Origin: an uncultured Bacteroidales bacterium
GTDB lineage: Bacteria > Bacteroidota > Bacteroidia > Bacteroidales > Salinivirgaceae
Direction of reading: 5' to 3'
Assembly: GCA_937981765.1 (NCBI GenBank)
Contig: CALJOM010000006.1
Coordinates: forward strand, 62,001-126,000
DNA: 64,000 bases
The position numbers and the translations under genes are program-made. The notes beneath the pieces were generated by a model. The model was not told the DNA's origin. It worked only from the letters and a program-made list of their open reading frames with translations, and ran no database searches. Every line of letters starts with the position of its first letter. Positions within the stretch are counted from its first letter, which is position 1. This document shows positions 7,236-16,678 of this stretch, piece by piece.

Positions 7236-10200
7236 CTATTTCATTAGATACATTTTCCCGAACTCTTTTGAGAAAAACTTATCGATAGACGATGAGCGGT
7301 GCTCTATTGTTTGACCATCGATTTTTGTTACCACGCGATAGAAGTATACACCGTTGGCTAACCTGTCTCCAAACTGGTCGGTGCCGTCCCAGGCAAATTG
7401 GGTTAGATTGTTTCCAATTCGTATGGGGCCAAGCTCCTCTAATGTTATTTCACGAACGCATTTACCGGTTACGGTATAGATTTGAATACGGAGATCGTCG
7501 GGAACTTTGGAGCCTGTGAGAGTAAACGCAAAGCGTGTCGAAGTTGAGAATGGGTTGGGGTAGTTCAGCAAGCGAGTAATTGTGGTTTTGTTTATAACTT
7601 CAAATTGAATGGTGTAGGGTGTGGTCCCGGCTGTGTTACCGGTTATGTCGCGACCTTTGACGGTGAGTTCGTATATGCCATCGGTGGTGAATGTTGGTTG
7701 CCAGATTACTTTGCATGTGTTTTGGCCAAGTGTTGCCGGATACCAAATCATGGTATTGGCTTGAATTTCGTTGGTTAGCCAGATTCGTTGCGAATTTTGA
7801 CTGCCGGGATAGGTTAACCATATTTCCATAGCCGAGGTGTCGTTGAGTGGGAGGTAGAGATTATTGTCCTGGAGTTGAATAAGGATAGTTGGGTGGCTGC
7901 TTACAATTTCTTTGTTCATGATGTGCCGGCCATCGAAAAGAACGGTTAAAAGAGGTTGGGTGTTGTCGGTTTTTACTTTGAACGGGAGAACCCCAAGATT
8001 ATTGAAGTATAAATTTTCAGGAATGGTTTGCCCTTTTAATTCGGGATAATTTGCCTTTACCAGGATTTTATAATTGCCACTCAGGTTGCGTGTTGAAAAG
8101 TGAATATCCTGTGTTTTTGACGTTTGCGCTGGAAGAGTGTCGAGCTGGGTTGTTATTTCAGCTATTGTGTTGCCAAGAGTGTTTTGAACAGAATATCTTA
8201 TTTCATAAGAGTCTGATTTTAGATCGGATACATTGCTGAATGCCAGAGAGAGTTTGAGGGTATCGCCTTCGTTAATTTCGTAAGCGTGGAAACGAAATTC
8301 GGCGGCCGGATTTATGGCTAATTCGGCATAGGGCTCAAATTCTATGCTCCAGGATTTTAGCTCAACGGGTGTTTTCTGAATGGCATCGTAGGTGTAATAT
8401 TCGGTTTGTAGATGGGTGTGTTTAAGTGGGTTTGCCCATGCCAGATCTATCACGGTGTCGGGATAATTCCATCGCCCAAGTAGGGTGTCGACTCCTGATT
8501 TGTTTTTTCCGTAGAGATTCAACCACAAACTGTCGGTATTGGTTATTTGGTCAGGGTTGGGTCGCCATGTTAGTTTGCTCCAACTTTTGGCAGGACCTAT
8601 CCATGTACTGGTCATTCGGCCAAAAGTGAAGTTGGATAGAAGTTCTCGCTGGAAACTTATAACATCGTTCGCGTGTTGTCCCACAACTTCTACTGTTTGG
8701 GTAGGGAATCCCTTTCGGGTAAAAAAAATGTAGGGATAATTGTTTGGGATGGTTCTGATTTGGCTTGCCCCAAGATTTTCGAATGCTGCGTAATCGTTGT
8801 TGGTCCAGGTTTCAAATTGGGCGTTCCCTACCGAATAGGCCAGTATGTAAAAGCCGTCGGGGATGTTGTTTTGTAAAAAGTTTCTAAGATTTTGCCGTCC
8901 GGTTTCGTTTGCCGGAAAGGTAAAATAGTAGTTGGGGCGAGTTCGGGGAGGACATACTGGATAATCGGCCTGACCATAATTTGCCCTGTCGGACATCCAT
9001 GGTTGGAGTGTTAGTGAATCGACAACCACCAAAACTATGGAGGCCATACCTCCGCACGCTCCGTAATCGCTGAGATTATCAATTGAAAAGCGGATGGAGT
9101 TGGAGGCCAGGCCTACATACGAGCCATAGTTTATGCATTGAATCATTTTGGGTGAAATACTAAAGCTCCACCGACCAAGATAGTCGATTTCAATAAATTG
9201 ATAACTATTAGATTCGAAATGGTGCTTACCTTCTTGAATCCAACCGCCTTGCGCGTTTTTTACCGAAAAAGTTGACGATTGCCACTCGATTTGTTCCGGA
9301 GTTGTTTTGTTTATGGCTACTCTCCAGTAGTAATTTTTGTTTCCTAAATTACCATTAGATGGTTGCCATTCGATTACTCCACCCATCGATCTGACATACC
9401 CGGTTTGTGTTGCCGGTGATGTGAATGATGGCGTGGTATCGAGCTGAAAAATGTAGATTTCTTCTGGTTGAAACGGATTCCCTGTAGATGCTTTAAGTTT
9501 TGAGGGGAAGTTATATCTTAGTGAGAAAGGAAGTGGGAATACCGGATAAATTTCTGTCGATTGAATAGGGAACGTTATTGTTTGAGTATTGTTATTTTCG
9601 TTGAGTTCGTCGATTTGGTGTAAATAATCGAGAGTTACCGTAATGCGGTTGATTCCGGGTGCATTAAGCCGGTCAATTGGGAAGTATATAAAAATCGTGT
9701 CTTTGTAGTAGACACGGGGTATAATAGTGCTTTTTTCCTGTGTTTTTCCGGTAGGCATTTTATGTTCGGCATAAATTGTTAGGGGTTGGTTTTGAGCCAT
9801 TCCAGGATTAGAAACAATAACCCTCACGGCAAACGAATCGATGGCAGTTGAAATTGTACCGGGTTGAATAGAAAGGCTGTTTTGAAGTAGGGCGGGATCG
9901 GGTTTTAATCCAACTACCGGTTTTGCCGCCGGGTCGCCGTGTAAAAGGAACTCCAGGCAGGTGCTTGTAGTGTAATTTGAGGGAATGGTTTGCATTAATG
10001 TTTTTACTGCTTCCAGGATGGCCTTGCCGTAACTTTGTCCATAGTAATGTTGGGTTAGGTTTCGGTAAAACTCACGGGTGTAACGGTCAAGAAAACTAGG
10101 GTATCCCAAATTGGTGCTTGCCAAGAAAGCCAAAGCTCCTTTTTGTGGAATTAGCACCCATTTTTCGCTTATGGTAGTTTGCCCGGCATTAAAGATATTT

Positions 10201-12128
10201 CCTGAATAACACGAGTTTGCAATAATTAAGGGATTTTTTCCCTGGTTGTTGAAGTTAACAGGTTCGTCAATGTTTTGGTCAAAGCCGCCTGACCAGCCAT
10301 GTCCAAAAAAGGTAAGGGCCAAGGGGCCTTGCTCCAAGATTGATCGGACACTATCGGATTGTGAGGTTACCATTGGGGCAGAGCTGTTTTTCAAAAACAG
10401 AGTGGCAAATCCACCCAAGAGGGTATCGGTGAGAATATTCTGATAGTTGCGCAAATAGTTGGCAAACGTTGTCTGTTCGGTAGCGTTGTTCCCTCCGCCA
10501 AAAAGTAATATGTTTTTTGAGCCAAGAGATGGCTGGCGTTGTTCGTTTTCTATTACCTTGGATAAATAGTAGGTTACGTCGGAAGGATTGATGGCCCCAA
10601 GCCGTCCTACTACTATTTCGGGTATATCGGTATAGTTAACAATTCGTGTGGTGAGCATCATATCGCTTGGAGGCATTCCAGCTACTGGGACTAGATTTTG
10701 AGTCGCCAGGGTTGGGGTAGTTCTGAGAGAGGCTTGGTTTATTCCCTTTCCAACCAGAAATAGATAGGTGGGTGTACCGTAACCGCCTCGGATATAGTCT
10801 TGCAGAAAGTAACGAATTGCTAGGGGATGGTGCCAAATGCCATAGGCGTATCGATTGTATAGGGTTTCAATGTTAACCAGTAAAGCATTTCGATATTGAG
10901 CATAAGGTTGGCAAACTCCCATTAAACTTGGATGTGTGATCATTATGAAATCGGAGGGGTAACGATCCATTAGCATCGAAGCTCTTTTGATATCTGTCTT
11001 GGAAATAATGGTTGGAGCAGTTGATACATGAAGTTCTACAATGTTTTCGGTCGGTGGAATAGTAATTTGCCATCCTTGTGCAGTATATACCGGAGTGAAT
11101 CTCCATCGTGGCAACGGAGCGTAAACTATGGGAGGTGTTTGTGAGCTTAACCCTTGGAAAAGAATTCTGCGGTTCTGGTTCGATGGTTCCAGTGTAAATT
11201 GGTAATAATTTGCAGGTGAAATCTGAAAGGTTGCTGGATAATCAGCAGTTATTGAAGCAATTGCCATGCGATCGCTGGATACTCCTAAATCGTTTACACT
11301 GCTGAAAGACAGTGTTATGAAATTGCTTACCATAGAAGCATCAATAGCAAATCTTTTTTTGATGATTTCCCTTCCTCTGAAAATGGTATCAAGCAATTGG
11401 GTGGCACCGAGAGAAACCCTCAAATGATGGTTGTTTCCCATGGGTGCAGGTTCGTTGTTCACTCCGCAAACGGTGATATCAACATAGATTGTCCCATTTG
11501 GGGCTTTTCCATCCAGGGGAATTGTTCGAGTGGTAGTATTTCCTAGAGTTATTTCAGGTAACGAAAACCACCCTTCGGTTGCGTTGAAAAATGGCCCGAT
11601 TTCGTCGTAATAAAATCGGTCGGGAGAGAAATATATACTTTTCCTTCGCCCTTCGGTTTGTAAAATGCTGCTACCTTCAATCGTGGGTAATTGGTATCGG
11701 AGGTTGTTGGTATTGTTGTTCCAGGTCAGAAAATAGGTGGCCGTATCGTTAAACATACTATAGAATGGGTTGGCTTGTTTTAACGGGTTTGCGTAAAGTC
11801 CTGTGTCGAACCAACCGTCGTTTTTACTTCCTAGAAATTGAAGGTATTCGGGATTTTCATTTTCTTCGCCTCGAAAATATGTAGGAATTTCTTTTCCACG
11901 ATAGAATACTTGAATGTTTCGTGCTGAAAATGACCCGATTGGAATCCCTGCCCGAACCAATGTGTCCACAGGTATGCGTATTATTCCAGACTGTAGAACT
12001 TTTATGGCAAAATATTGCTGACCATCAACAATCCAATCGGCGGTAGATTGAGCAGTTAATTTGGGTGAAATCAGCCAAACCGATAAAACCTTCAAAATCA
12101 GGATAGTATTTTTATAGCTTCTCCACAT
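7236..12128 (-). CDS. Gingipain-type C25 cysteine protease, large secreted protein (PorU2-like)
   Basis: A 1630-aa exported protein. A signal peptide (about 1-27, ending KLTAQ) is followed by an N-terminal beta-rich region. A peptidase C25 (gingipain) domain spans about 390-740, with the catalytic His in FFGHGWSGG (about residue 610) and Cys in IIANSCYSGN (about 639). Next come CARDB-like repeats (about 760-880), further beta-rich repeats, and a C-terminal FlgD/Ig-like region starting at LLNYPNPFSTSTRF (about 1535) and ending GKMYLMK. This size and order match the group annotated as putative T9SS sortase PorU2, although PorU proper is about 1100-1200 aa. It is probably exported across the outer membrane. 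Whether it is a sortase or a digestive protease cannot be told from sequence. Confidence 0.85.
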   Translation of the reverse strand: MWRSYKNTILILKVLSVWLISPKLTAQSTADWIVDGQQYFAIKVLQSGIIRIPVDTLVRAGIPIGSFSARNIQVFYRGKEIPTYFRGEENENPEYLQFLGSKNDGWFDTGLYANPLKQANPFYSMFNDTATYFLTWNNNTNNLRYQLPTIEGSSILQTEGRRKSIYFSPDRFYYDEIGPFFNATEGWFSLPEITLGNTTTRTIPLDGKAPNGTIYVDITVCGVNNEPAPMGNNHHLRVSLGATQLLDTIFRGREIIKKRFAIDASMVSNFITLSFSSVNDLGVSSDRMAIASITADYPATFQISPANYYQFTLEPSNQNRRILFQGLSSQTPPIVYAPLPRWRFTPVYTAQGWQITIPPTENIVELHVSTAPTIISKTDIKRASMLMDRYPSDFIMITHPSLMGVCQPYAQYRNALLVNIETLYNRYAYGIWHHPLAIRYFLQDYIRGGYGTPTYLFLVGKGINQASLRTTPTLATQNLVPVAGMPPSDMMLTTRIVNYTDIPEIVVGRLGAINPSDVTYYLSKVIENEQRQPSLGSKNILLFGGGNNATEQTTFANYLRNYQNILTDTLLGGFATLFLKNSSAPMVTSQSDSVRSILEQGPLALTFFGHGWSGGFDQNIDEPVNFNNQGKNPLIIANSCYSGNIFNAGQTTISEKWVLIPQKGALAFLASTNLGYPSFLDRYTREFYRNLTQHYYGQSYGKAILEAVKTLMQTIPSNYTTSTCLEFLLHGDPAAKPVVGLKPDPALLQNSLSIQPGTISTAIDSFAVRVIVSNPGMAQNQPLTIYAEHKMPTGKTQEKSTIIPRVYYKDTIFIYFPIDRLNAPGINRITVTLDYLHQIDELNENNNTQTITFPIQSTEIYPVFPLPFSLRYNFPSKLKASTGNPFQPEEIYIFQLDTTPSFTSPATQTGYVRSMGGVIEWQPSNGNLGNKNYYWRVAINKTTPEQIEWQSSTFSVKNAQGGWIQEGKHHFESNSYQFIEIDYLGRWSFSISPKMIQCINYGSYVGLASNSIRFSIDNLSDYGACGGMASIVLVVVDSLTLQPWMSDRANYGQADYPVCPPRTRPNYYFTFPANETGRQNLRNFLQNNIPDGFYILAYSVGNAQFETWTNNDYAAFENLGASQIRTIPNNYPYIFFTRKGFPTQTVEVVGQHANDVISFQRELLSNFTFGRMTSTWIGPAKSWSKLTWRPNPDQITNTDSLWLNLYGKNKSGVDTLLGRWNYPDTVIDLAWANPLKHTHLQTEYYTYDAIQKTPVELKSWSIEFEPYAELAINPAAEFRFHAYEINEGDTLKLSLAFSNVSDLKSDSYEIRYSVQNTLGNTIAEITTQLDTLPAQTSKTQDIHFSTRNLSGNYKILVKANYPELKGQTIPENLYFNNLGVLPFKVKTDNTQPLLTVLFDGRHIMNKEIVSSHPTILIQLQDNNLYLPLNDTSAMEIWLTYPGSQNSQRIWLTNEIQANTMIWYPATLGQNTCKVIWQPTFTTDGIYELTVKGRDITGNTAGTTPYTIQFEVINKTTITRLLNYPNPFSTSTRFAFTLTGSKVPDDLRIQIYTVTGKCVREITLEELGPIRIGNNLTQFAWDGTDQFGDRLANGVYFYRVVTKIDGQTIEHRSSSIDKFFSKEFGKMYLMK

Positions 12129-12216
12129 GCCAGTTGTGGTTGTTTGTGATATCTACAAAAATACAACATTTTTAGCCTGAAAAATTCGGCGTCTTAGAAA
12201 TTAATTTGCTGTAGGG

Positions 12217-14646
12217 CTAGGCTTTATTCCGTAATGTAAGGTAGTCGAGATAGTAAATTACCCGAATGCTGAATGAATTTTGTGCATCCTGCTCCAGCAT
12301 CTGTTTTACGTTGTTAATGTAGGTTTGGTCGGTATTTTCATTGAATGACGAAAGGTTGTTTTTCCAAACCACCGAGACCACACTTCCTGAGGCAAAGTGC
12401 CATTCGTAAACTAAATCAAGGTTGAAAAAATTACGGTTAATGTTGGGAACGGTTAAGTAGTTTTCGGGCAATTGCAAGAGTGCACCTTCGGGGGACAGTA
12501 GGAAATAGTTTTTATAGTTAACCCGTGACCAGTTGTGGTCAATGAGTAGAGAAATGGAACTTTTACGGTTGATAATGTAGTTGATTTCTAGACTGTTAAG
12601 AAGTCGTTTGAAGTCTCTTTGCCCAAAAAATATGGAATCGTGGTTGGCAGAAAATCGTGCCAATCCAAAGTTGTCAATATCATTCGAAGAAGTAAGTCTA
12701 TAAATAAACAGGATGTTGTCGCTGATATTCATTCGTGGTGATAGTGTCCAGCTAAACCCCATGGGCACATCGTATATCGAACTCCAGATAAAAGCGTTAA
12801 TGTCTAAGGCAAATGGCTTTCGATAATCCGATGAAATCCAGATACTAGCGCTGGCTGTTGCCGGTGTTTTATATCGATAACCTGGTTTCCGAGGTTCGTC
12901 GTAATCGTATCCTGGTATTGGTCTAACTCCCAATCCTCCTCCCATGGATAAATGGTTGCGGAAGGTTACTCCTCCATTCAAATTTATGTACATGGATTTG
13001 AATTTGGAGTAATCAGCAAGGGTATTATAGGTATAACTTCCGGTGGTTCGCCAGTTTAAAATGTGACGTGATGGGATGTTGTGATAGTATCCTAAAGTAA
13101 GTTGTTCAATGTTTTTGTTCCCGATGTAAGAGAACCCCATATCATTAGGATTGTAGTATTTGCTTTCGGTTCTATGAGTAAGTCCATATCGAAACTTCCC
13201 GCGGATTTTTGACCAGTTTAGGCGATAAAGATATCCCCATGGATTTTCAGGTATTTCGCGATAGGTGTAGGCAGCGTGGCCTGAAAAACCATGATCGCGT
13301 CCGCGTTCCAGAAACATTTCTATTCCCGATGCGTTTGCATAATATCCGTCGGTACGGGTGAGATTGGTGTTAATCACACTGATGTAGCTGTTGTAAGGCA
13401 ATGATTGTTCGAAAACAGTTACATTTTGGTTTGTTGTAGTTTGTGTTTCCCATTTTCGTTCATTGCCGGTTATGGTGTCTTTTATACGAGCGTAGGATGG
13501 GGCACTAACTGCATTAAGCAATCCGAGGGAAAACCCCCTATTGGTTTTTCCTGTGAGCTTGGTAGCGTTTATTAATTGAGTGGTTGCCGGGTTTTCGACT
13601 ATAACTTCATTAGAATCGAGCGGAACACGGAAATAGTTTGCCGGCCTCCCTCCAATTCGGCGCGAATGGAATAAATCAGCGCGATTGAATAGTTCTACTC
13701 CCTCTTTAAAAAAATCGCGGTTTTCACTGTAGTAGGTTTCATAAGGTCCTAGGTTTAATACTTCCCTGTCACCGGTAACTTGTCCGAAATCGGGTATCAA
13801 CATCATATCGAGCGTGAAACTTTCATTTATTCCGTATTTTAAGTCAACTCCTCCTTTAACCGAATAACCTGTTTCTGCTCCGTATTTTTCGACATAGCTA
13901 CTTACATACGGCGTGAATGATAAGCGAAGCGGAGGTTCAACATTGGCTATGCCGAGTAGTTGACCTAACTGTTTATTTATACCCGGCACATTTATATCTA
14001 CAAAATTCCACCAATGTTTTTCTCGTGTTCGTTGAATAGTACGGGTAAAGTTGACACCCCACGTTTGTATCTCTTTTTTGGGAAAACGAATGGCGGAGTA
14101 GGGAATGGCCATTTCTACAAACCAACCGTCATGGCTAGTTCTCACTTCGCTATTCCAGACAGCGTTCCACTCAAAATCTTCGTTTCCATTGATTTTGCTA
14201 TCGAGTTGAACTCCGGCTACGGTAACAAAAAATCCATAACCACCCAACCCGTCGTCAAATGGGTCGAGGATCACTCCAAAAAAATCGGCCTGGTTTACTT
14301 CATCTCGTTTGCTTAAACGGTACGAAATGCTATCCGGATTGTCGAACAGGTGTGCGAAAACGTACAGTGCTTTGTTGTCGTAAGCTAACCGAACTTCTGT
14401 TTTTTTTGTAGCTGGAGCTCCGTTGTAGGGTTGATATTGTAAAAAGTCAGTAGCAACAGGGGCTTTCTCCCAAAATTCCTCGGTGCCATATCCGTCGATA
14501 GTAACTTTTTCGGTAATGGGTACGGCATATATTGTTCTTCGGTTGCTATTGATTTTCAATTCCTTATTATTACTATCCTTGCCTGCAAAGGTCAAAGGAA
14601 TCAACGATAATAAAACCCACACTGTTCTTCGTGTCATAAAGCGCAA
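12217..14646 (-). CDS. DUF5916 outer-membrane protein with CBM9-like N-domain
   Basis: An 809-aa exported protein with a signal peptide ending about residue 21 (FAGKDS). Residues about 40-240 form a carbohydrate-binding-family-9-like domain (TIDGYGTEEFWEKAP, LAYDNKALYVFAHLFD, GWFVEMAIPYSAIRFP). The rest (about 250-809) is a long run of aromatic, alternating beta strands typical of a DUF5916 outer-membrane barrel (YYSENRDFFKEGVELFN). The family is common in Bacteroidota; its function is unknown, with surface binding or hydrolysis suggested only by the fold. It precedes the C25 protease gene on the same strand, 88 bp apart. Confidence 0.88.
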   Translation of the reverse strand: MRFMTRRTVWVLLSLIPLTFAGKDSNNKELKINSNRRTIYAVPITEKVTIDGYGTEEFWEKAPVATDFLQYQPYNGAPATKKTEVRLAYDNKALYVFAHLFDNPDSISYRLSKRDEVNQADFFGVILDPFDDGLGGYGFFVTVAGVQLDSKINGNEDFEWNAVWNSEVRTSHDGWFVEMAIPYSAIRFPKKEIQTWGVNFTRTIQRTREKHWWNFVDINVPGINKQLGQLLGIANVEPPLRLSFTPYVSSYVEKYGAETGYSVKGGVDLKYGINESFTLDMMLIPDFGQVTGDREVLNLGPYETYYSENRDFFKEGVELFNRADLFHSRRIGGRPANYFRVPLDSNEVIVENPATTQLINATKLTGKTNRGFSLGLLNAVSAPSYARIKDTITGNERKWETQTTTNQNVTVFEQSLPYNSYISVINTNLTRTDGYYANASGIEMFLERGRDHGFSGHAAYTYREIPENPWGYLYRLNWSKIRGKFRYGLTHRTESKYYNPNDMGFSYIGNKNIEQLTLGYYHNIPSRHILNWRTTGSYTYNTLADYSKFKSMYINLNGGVTFRNHLSMGGGLGVRPIPGYDYDEPRKPGYRYKTPATASASIWISSDYRKPFALDINAFIWSSIYDVPMGFSWTLSPRMNISDNILFIYRLTSSNDIDNFGLARFSANHDSIFFGQRDFKRLLNSLEINYIINRKSSISLLIDHNWSRVNYKNYFLLSPEGALLQLPENYLTVPNINRNFFNLDLVYEWHFASGSVVSVVWKNNLSSFNENTDQTYINNVKQMLEQDAQNSFSIRVIYYLDYLTLRNKA

Positions 14647-14704
14647 ATTAGGATAATCTGATTCTTACAATTTTGGAGCCATTTTGTTTGTCACCTAAAA
14701 TGAG

Positions 14705-14712
14705 CAAATATA
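14705..14712 (-). promoter_or_regulatory. -7 box upstream of the DUF5916 gene
   Basis: Reads TATATTTG on the minus strand, an exact TAnnTTTG match, 59 bp from the ATG at 14646. A second overlapping candidate (TAATTTTG) lies just upstream. No clear -33 element was found. Confidence 0.4.
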
Positions 14713-14786
14713 TCAAAATTAGGTAATTTTACCTATTTCAATTCAAAAACCGTTAATTATCTTTATACAAACGATTTCGATTAACA

Positions 14787-14794
14787 TATTTTTG
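14787..14794 (+). promoter_or_regulatory. -7 box upstream of the acyl-CoA reductase gene
   Basis: Reads TATTTTTG, matching TAnnTTTG. Transcription from it would start near 14801. That rules out the upstream in-frame codon at 14792 as a start and supports the ATG at 14819. Confidence 0.45.
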
Positions 14795-14818
14795 AAACCA
14801 TACATAAATTTCCGGGCC

Positions 14819-15892
14819 ATGTTAAACAAGAAGAAAACCATCGGAGCATTTCATTACCTTGGAGAGGTATTGCAACGCTTTTTTGACGCTTCCGAAGAGG
14901 AGCGTATAGTTCAGTTCCCTGAATTGAGTACGGCTATCCGTGATAGCCAAAGGCAAAACGCCTGGTTTGTAAGTCCTTTCGTATGCTCGGCCCTGCATGG
15001 AATTCAGAAGTGGCTCAATGAAGAAACGTTAGAGTCATGGTGTGATGAAAATAACATTGACAATAACTTAAAACCCAAGCGTGTGGGGCTTGTAATGGCC
15101 GGAAATATTCCTTTGGTCGGGTTTCACGATTTTCTTTCGGTATTAATAACGGGAAATATTGCTTTTGTAAAACTTTCATCCAAGGATGCTATTTTGTTGC
15201 CTGTTTTGTCGTCGTACCTTACGAGAAAATATAAGGAATTAGCCAAGTTCATTCATTTTGTTGAAGATATTCCGGCAGATATCGACGCATTTATTGCTAG
15301 TGGCACAAACAATACGGTTCGTTATTTTAGCTATCGTTACGAAAGTCTCCCCAATTTGATTCGCGGATCGCGAAGCAGTATTGCTATTTTAACAGGCAAT
15401 GAATCGAAAGAGGAAATTATTGAACTAGCTAACGACATTTGCCTGTATTTTGGTATGGGATGCCGCTCCATTGCCAAGGTTTACATTCCCAATGAGGCTA
15501 TTCTGCAACAACTTAAATCGGCTCTTCGGCGCTACGATTGGATGGCAGAACATAAAGACTGGGCCGATAACCTTCGTTTTCAACGAGCGGTTTTAATTAC
15601 CAGAGGGCAGGAGTATATTGAGGCGGGGCCGGTTTTATTTACGCGCGATACACGAATTAATTCCCCAATGGCAGTGGTGCATTTTGAAAAGTACGACAGT
15701 CTTGATGTTGTTAATAACTCCATCAAAGCCCTTGATCCAATGATACAATGTGTTGTAGGCAAAAAAGAGATTAATCCACAATGGATTCCATTCGGCATGG
15801 CTCAATTTCCCCAAATCGACGATTATGCTGATAGGATCAACACCATAAAATTCCTTCAAACACTGGATATTACCACCCCAACCCACAATTAA
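14819..15892 (+). CDS. LuxC-type acyl-CoA reductase
   Basis: A 357-aa protein of the LuxC/acyl-CoA reductase family, which reduces activated fatty acids to aldehydes with NAD(P)H through a thioester on cysteine. Recognisable segments are VGLVMAGNIPLVGFHDFLSVLITGN (about 105-130, Rossmann region), RYFSYRYESLPNLIRGSRSSIAIL and the catalytic-Cys region DICLYFGMGCRSIAKVY. The ATG at 14819 (MLNKKKTIGAF) is preferred to the longer frame because of the -7 box at 14787-14794. No luxE, luxD or luxAB genes are nearby, so this is not a bioluminescence locus. The actual acyl substrate is unknown. Confidence 0.88.
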   Translation: MLNKKKTIGAFHYLGEVLQRFFDASEEERIVQFPELSTAIRDSQRQNAWFVSPFVCSALHGIQKWLNEETLESWCDENNIDNNLKPKRVGLVMAGNIPLVGFHDFLSVLITGNIAFVKLSSKDAILLPVLSSYLTRKYKELAKFIHFVEDIPADIDAFIASGTNNTVRYFSYRYESLPNLIRGSRSSIAILTGNESKEEIIELANDICLYFGMGCRSIAKVYIPNEAILQQLKSALRRYDWMAEHKDWADNLRFQRAVLITRGQEYIEAGPVLFTRDTRINSPMAVVHFEKYDSLDVVNNSIKALDPMIQCVVGKKEINPQWIPFGMAQFPQIDDYADRINTIKFLQTLDITTPTHN

Positions 15893-15907
15893 TGGTTGTG
15901 ATAAAAC

Positions 15908-15945
15908 AAAAAACACTCAACTTTCTGTAGGTTGAGTGTTTTTTG
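15908..15945. terminator. Bidirectional terminator between acyl-CoA reductase and Crp/Fnr genes
   Basis: The stem aaacactcaac (15911-15921) pairs perfectly with gttgagtgttt (15931-15941). It is flanked by A-rich sequence on the left and a T-run on the right, so it can terminate transcription from both convergent genes. Confidence 0.8.
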
Positions 15946-15967
15946 TTTTGTTTGGAATGGAAGGGGA

Positions 15968-16666
15968 TTAACCCATTTCGCTGATGCGAATAAGTTTATT
16001 AATATCCTTGATGCCAATTCTTCGGCCATGCACTTCAATAATCCCTTCATCAACAAAGGCTGAAAGGGTTCGTATGGCATTTGAGGTTGTCATGTTTGAA
16101 AGCCCTGCAATGTCTTGTCTTGAGAGGTAGGCGCGTATAGTTCTTCCATCGTCTTCCACACCATAAGTTTCCTTGAGGAATAACAGCGATTCGGCCAGAC
16201 GTCCTCGAATATGTTTTTGTGTTAAAACCATGGTTCGTTGGTTAGCTACACCTAGTTCTTTGGCCATCAAAAAAATCATTTTACGGGCAAAACGGTTGTT
16301 TTTTTCCAGGAGTTTGAAAATTACTGATTTTGATATTTCGCAAACCAACGAGTCTTCAATGGCACGGGCCGATGCTGCATAACTCTCTTCAGCAAATAAA
16401 GCCCGATATCCTATGAACCCTTTAGGCCTGGCTAATCGTAAAATTTGTTCTCTTCCTCCTGCGCCTTCCTGGAAGATTTTTACTTTGCCTTCTATTAGGC
16501 AGAGTAGCCCTTCTGGATGTTGGTTTTCGCTGAAAATAATTTGTCCTTTTTTGTAAAAAACATTTTGATGATTATCTTTCACCAATTCGATCTCCGGGGC
16601 AGTTAACTGAGTAAATGCCTCGTTGGTTCTAATCAGGTGGTCGATTACTGTTGCTGTATCAATCAT
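15968..16666 (-). CDS. Crp/Fnr family transcriptional regulator
   Basis: A 232-aa regulator with an N-terminal cyclic-nucleotide-binding-type beta-roll (about residues 20-140, including GQIIFSENQHPEGLLCLIEGKVKIF) and a C-terminal Crp-type winged helix (about 155-225). The recognition helix region is YLSRQDIAGLSNMTTSNAIRTLSAF. There is no N-terminal cysteine cluster, so it is not an FNR-type oxygen sensor, and the ligand cannot be predicted. The gene starts 12 bp after the end of rlmD on the same strand, so the two are probably cotranscribed. Targets are unknown. Confidence 0.93.
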   Translation of the reverse strand: MIDTATVIDHLIRTNEAFTQLTAPEIELVKDNHQNVFYKKGQIIFSENQHPEGLLCLIEGKVKIFQEGAGGREQILRLARPKGFIGYRALFAEESYAASARAIEDSLVCEISKSVIFKLLEKNNRFARKMIFLMAKELGVANQRTMVLTQKHIRGRLAESLLFLKETYGVEDDGRTIRAYLSRQDIAGLSNMTTSNAIRTLSAFVDEGIIEVHGRRIGIKDINKLIRISEMG

Positions 16667-16678
16667 TGCTACACGTTT

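Noticed and set aside
8426-8876. Plus-strand open frames within the C25 protease gene
   Set aside because: They are short, overlap each other in different frames, and lie inside a single long convincing coding region.
14819-15892. Bioluminescence (lux) locus
   Set aside because: Only a LuxC-type reductase is present; no luxA, luxB, luxD or luxE neighbours exist.
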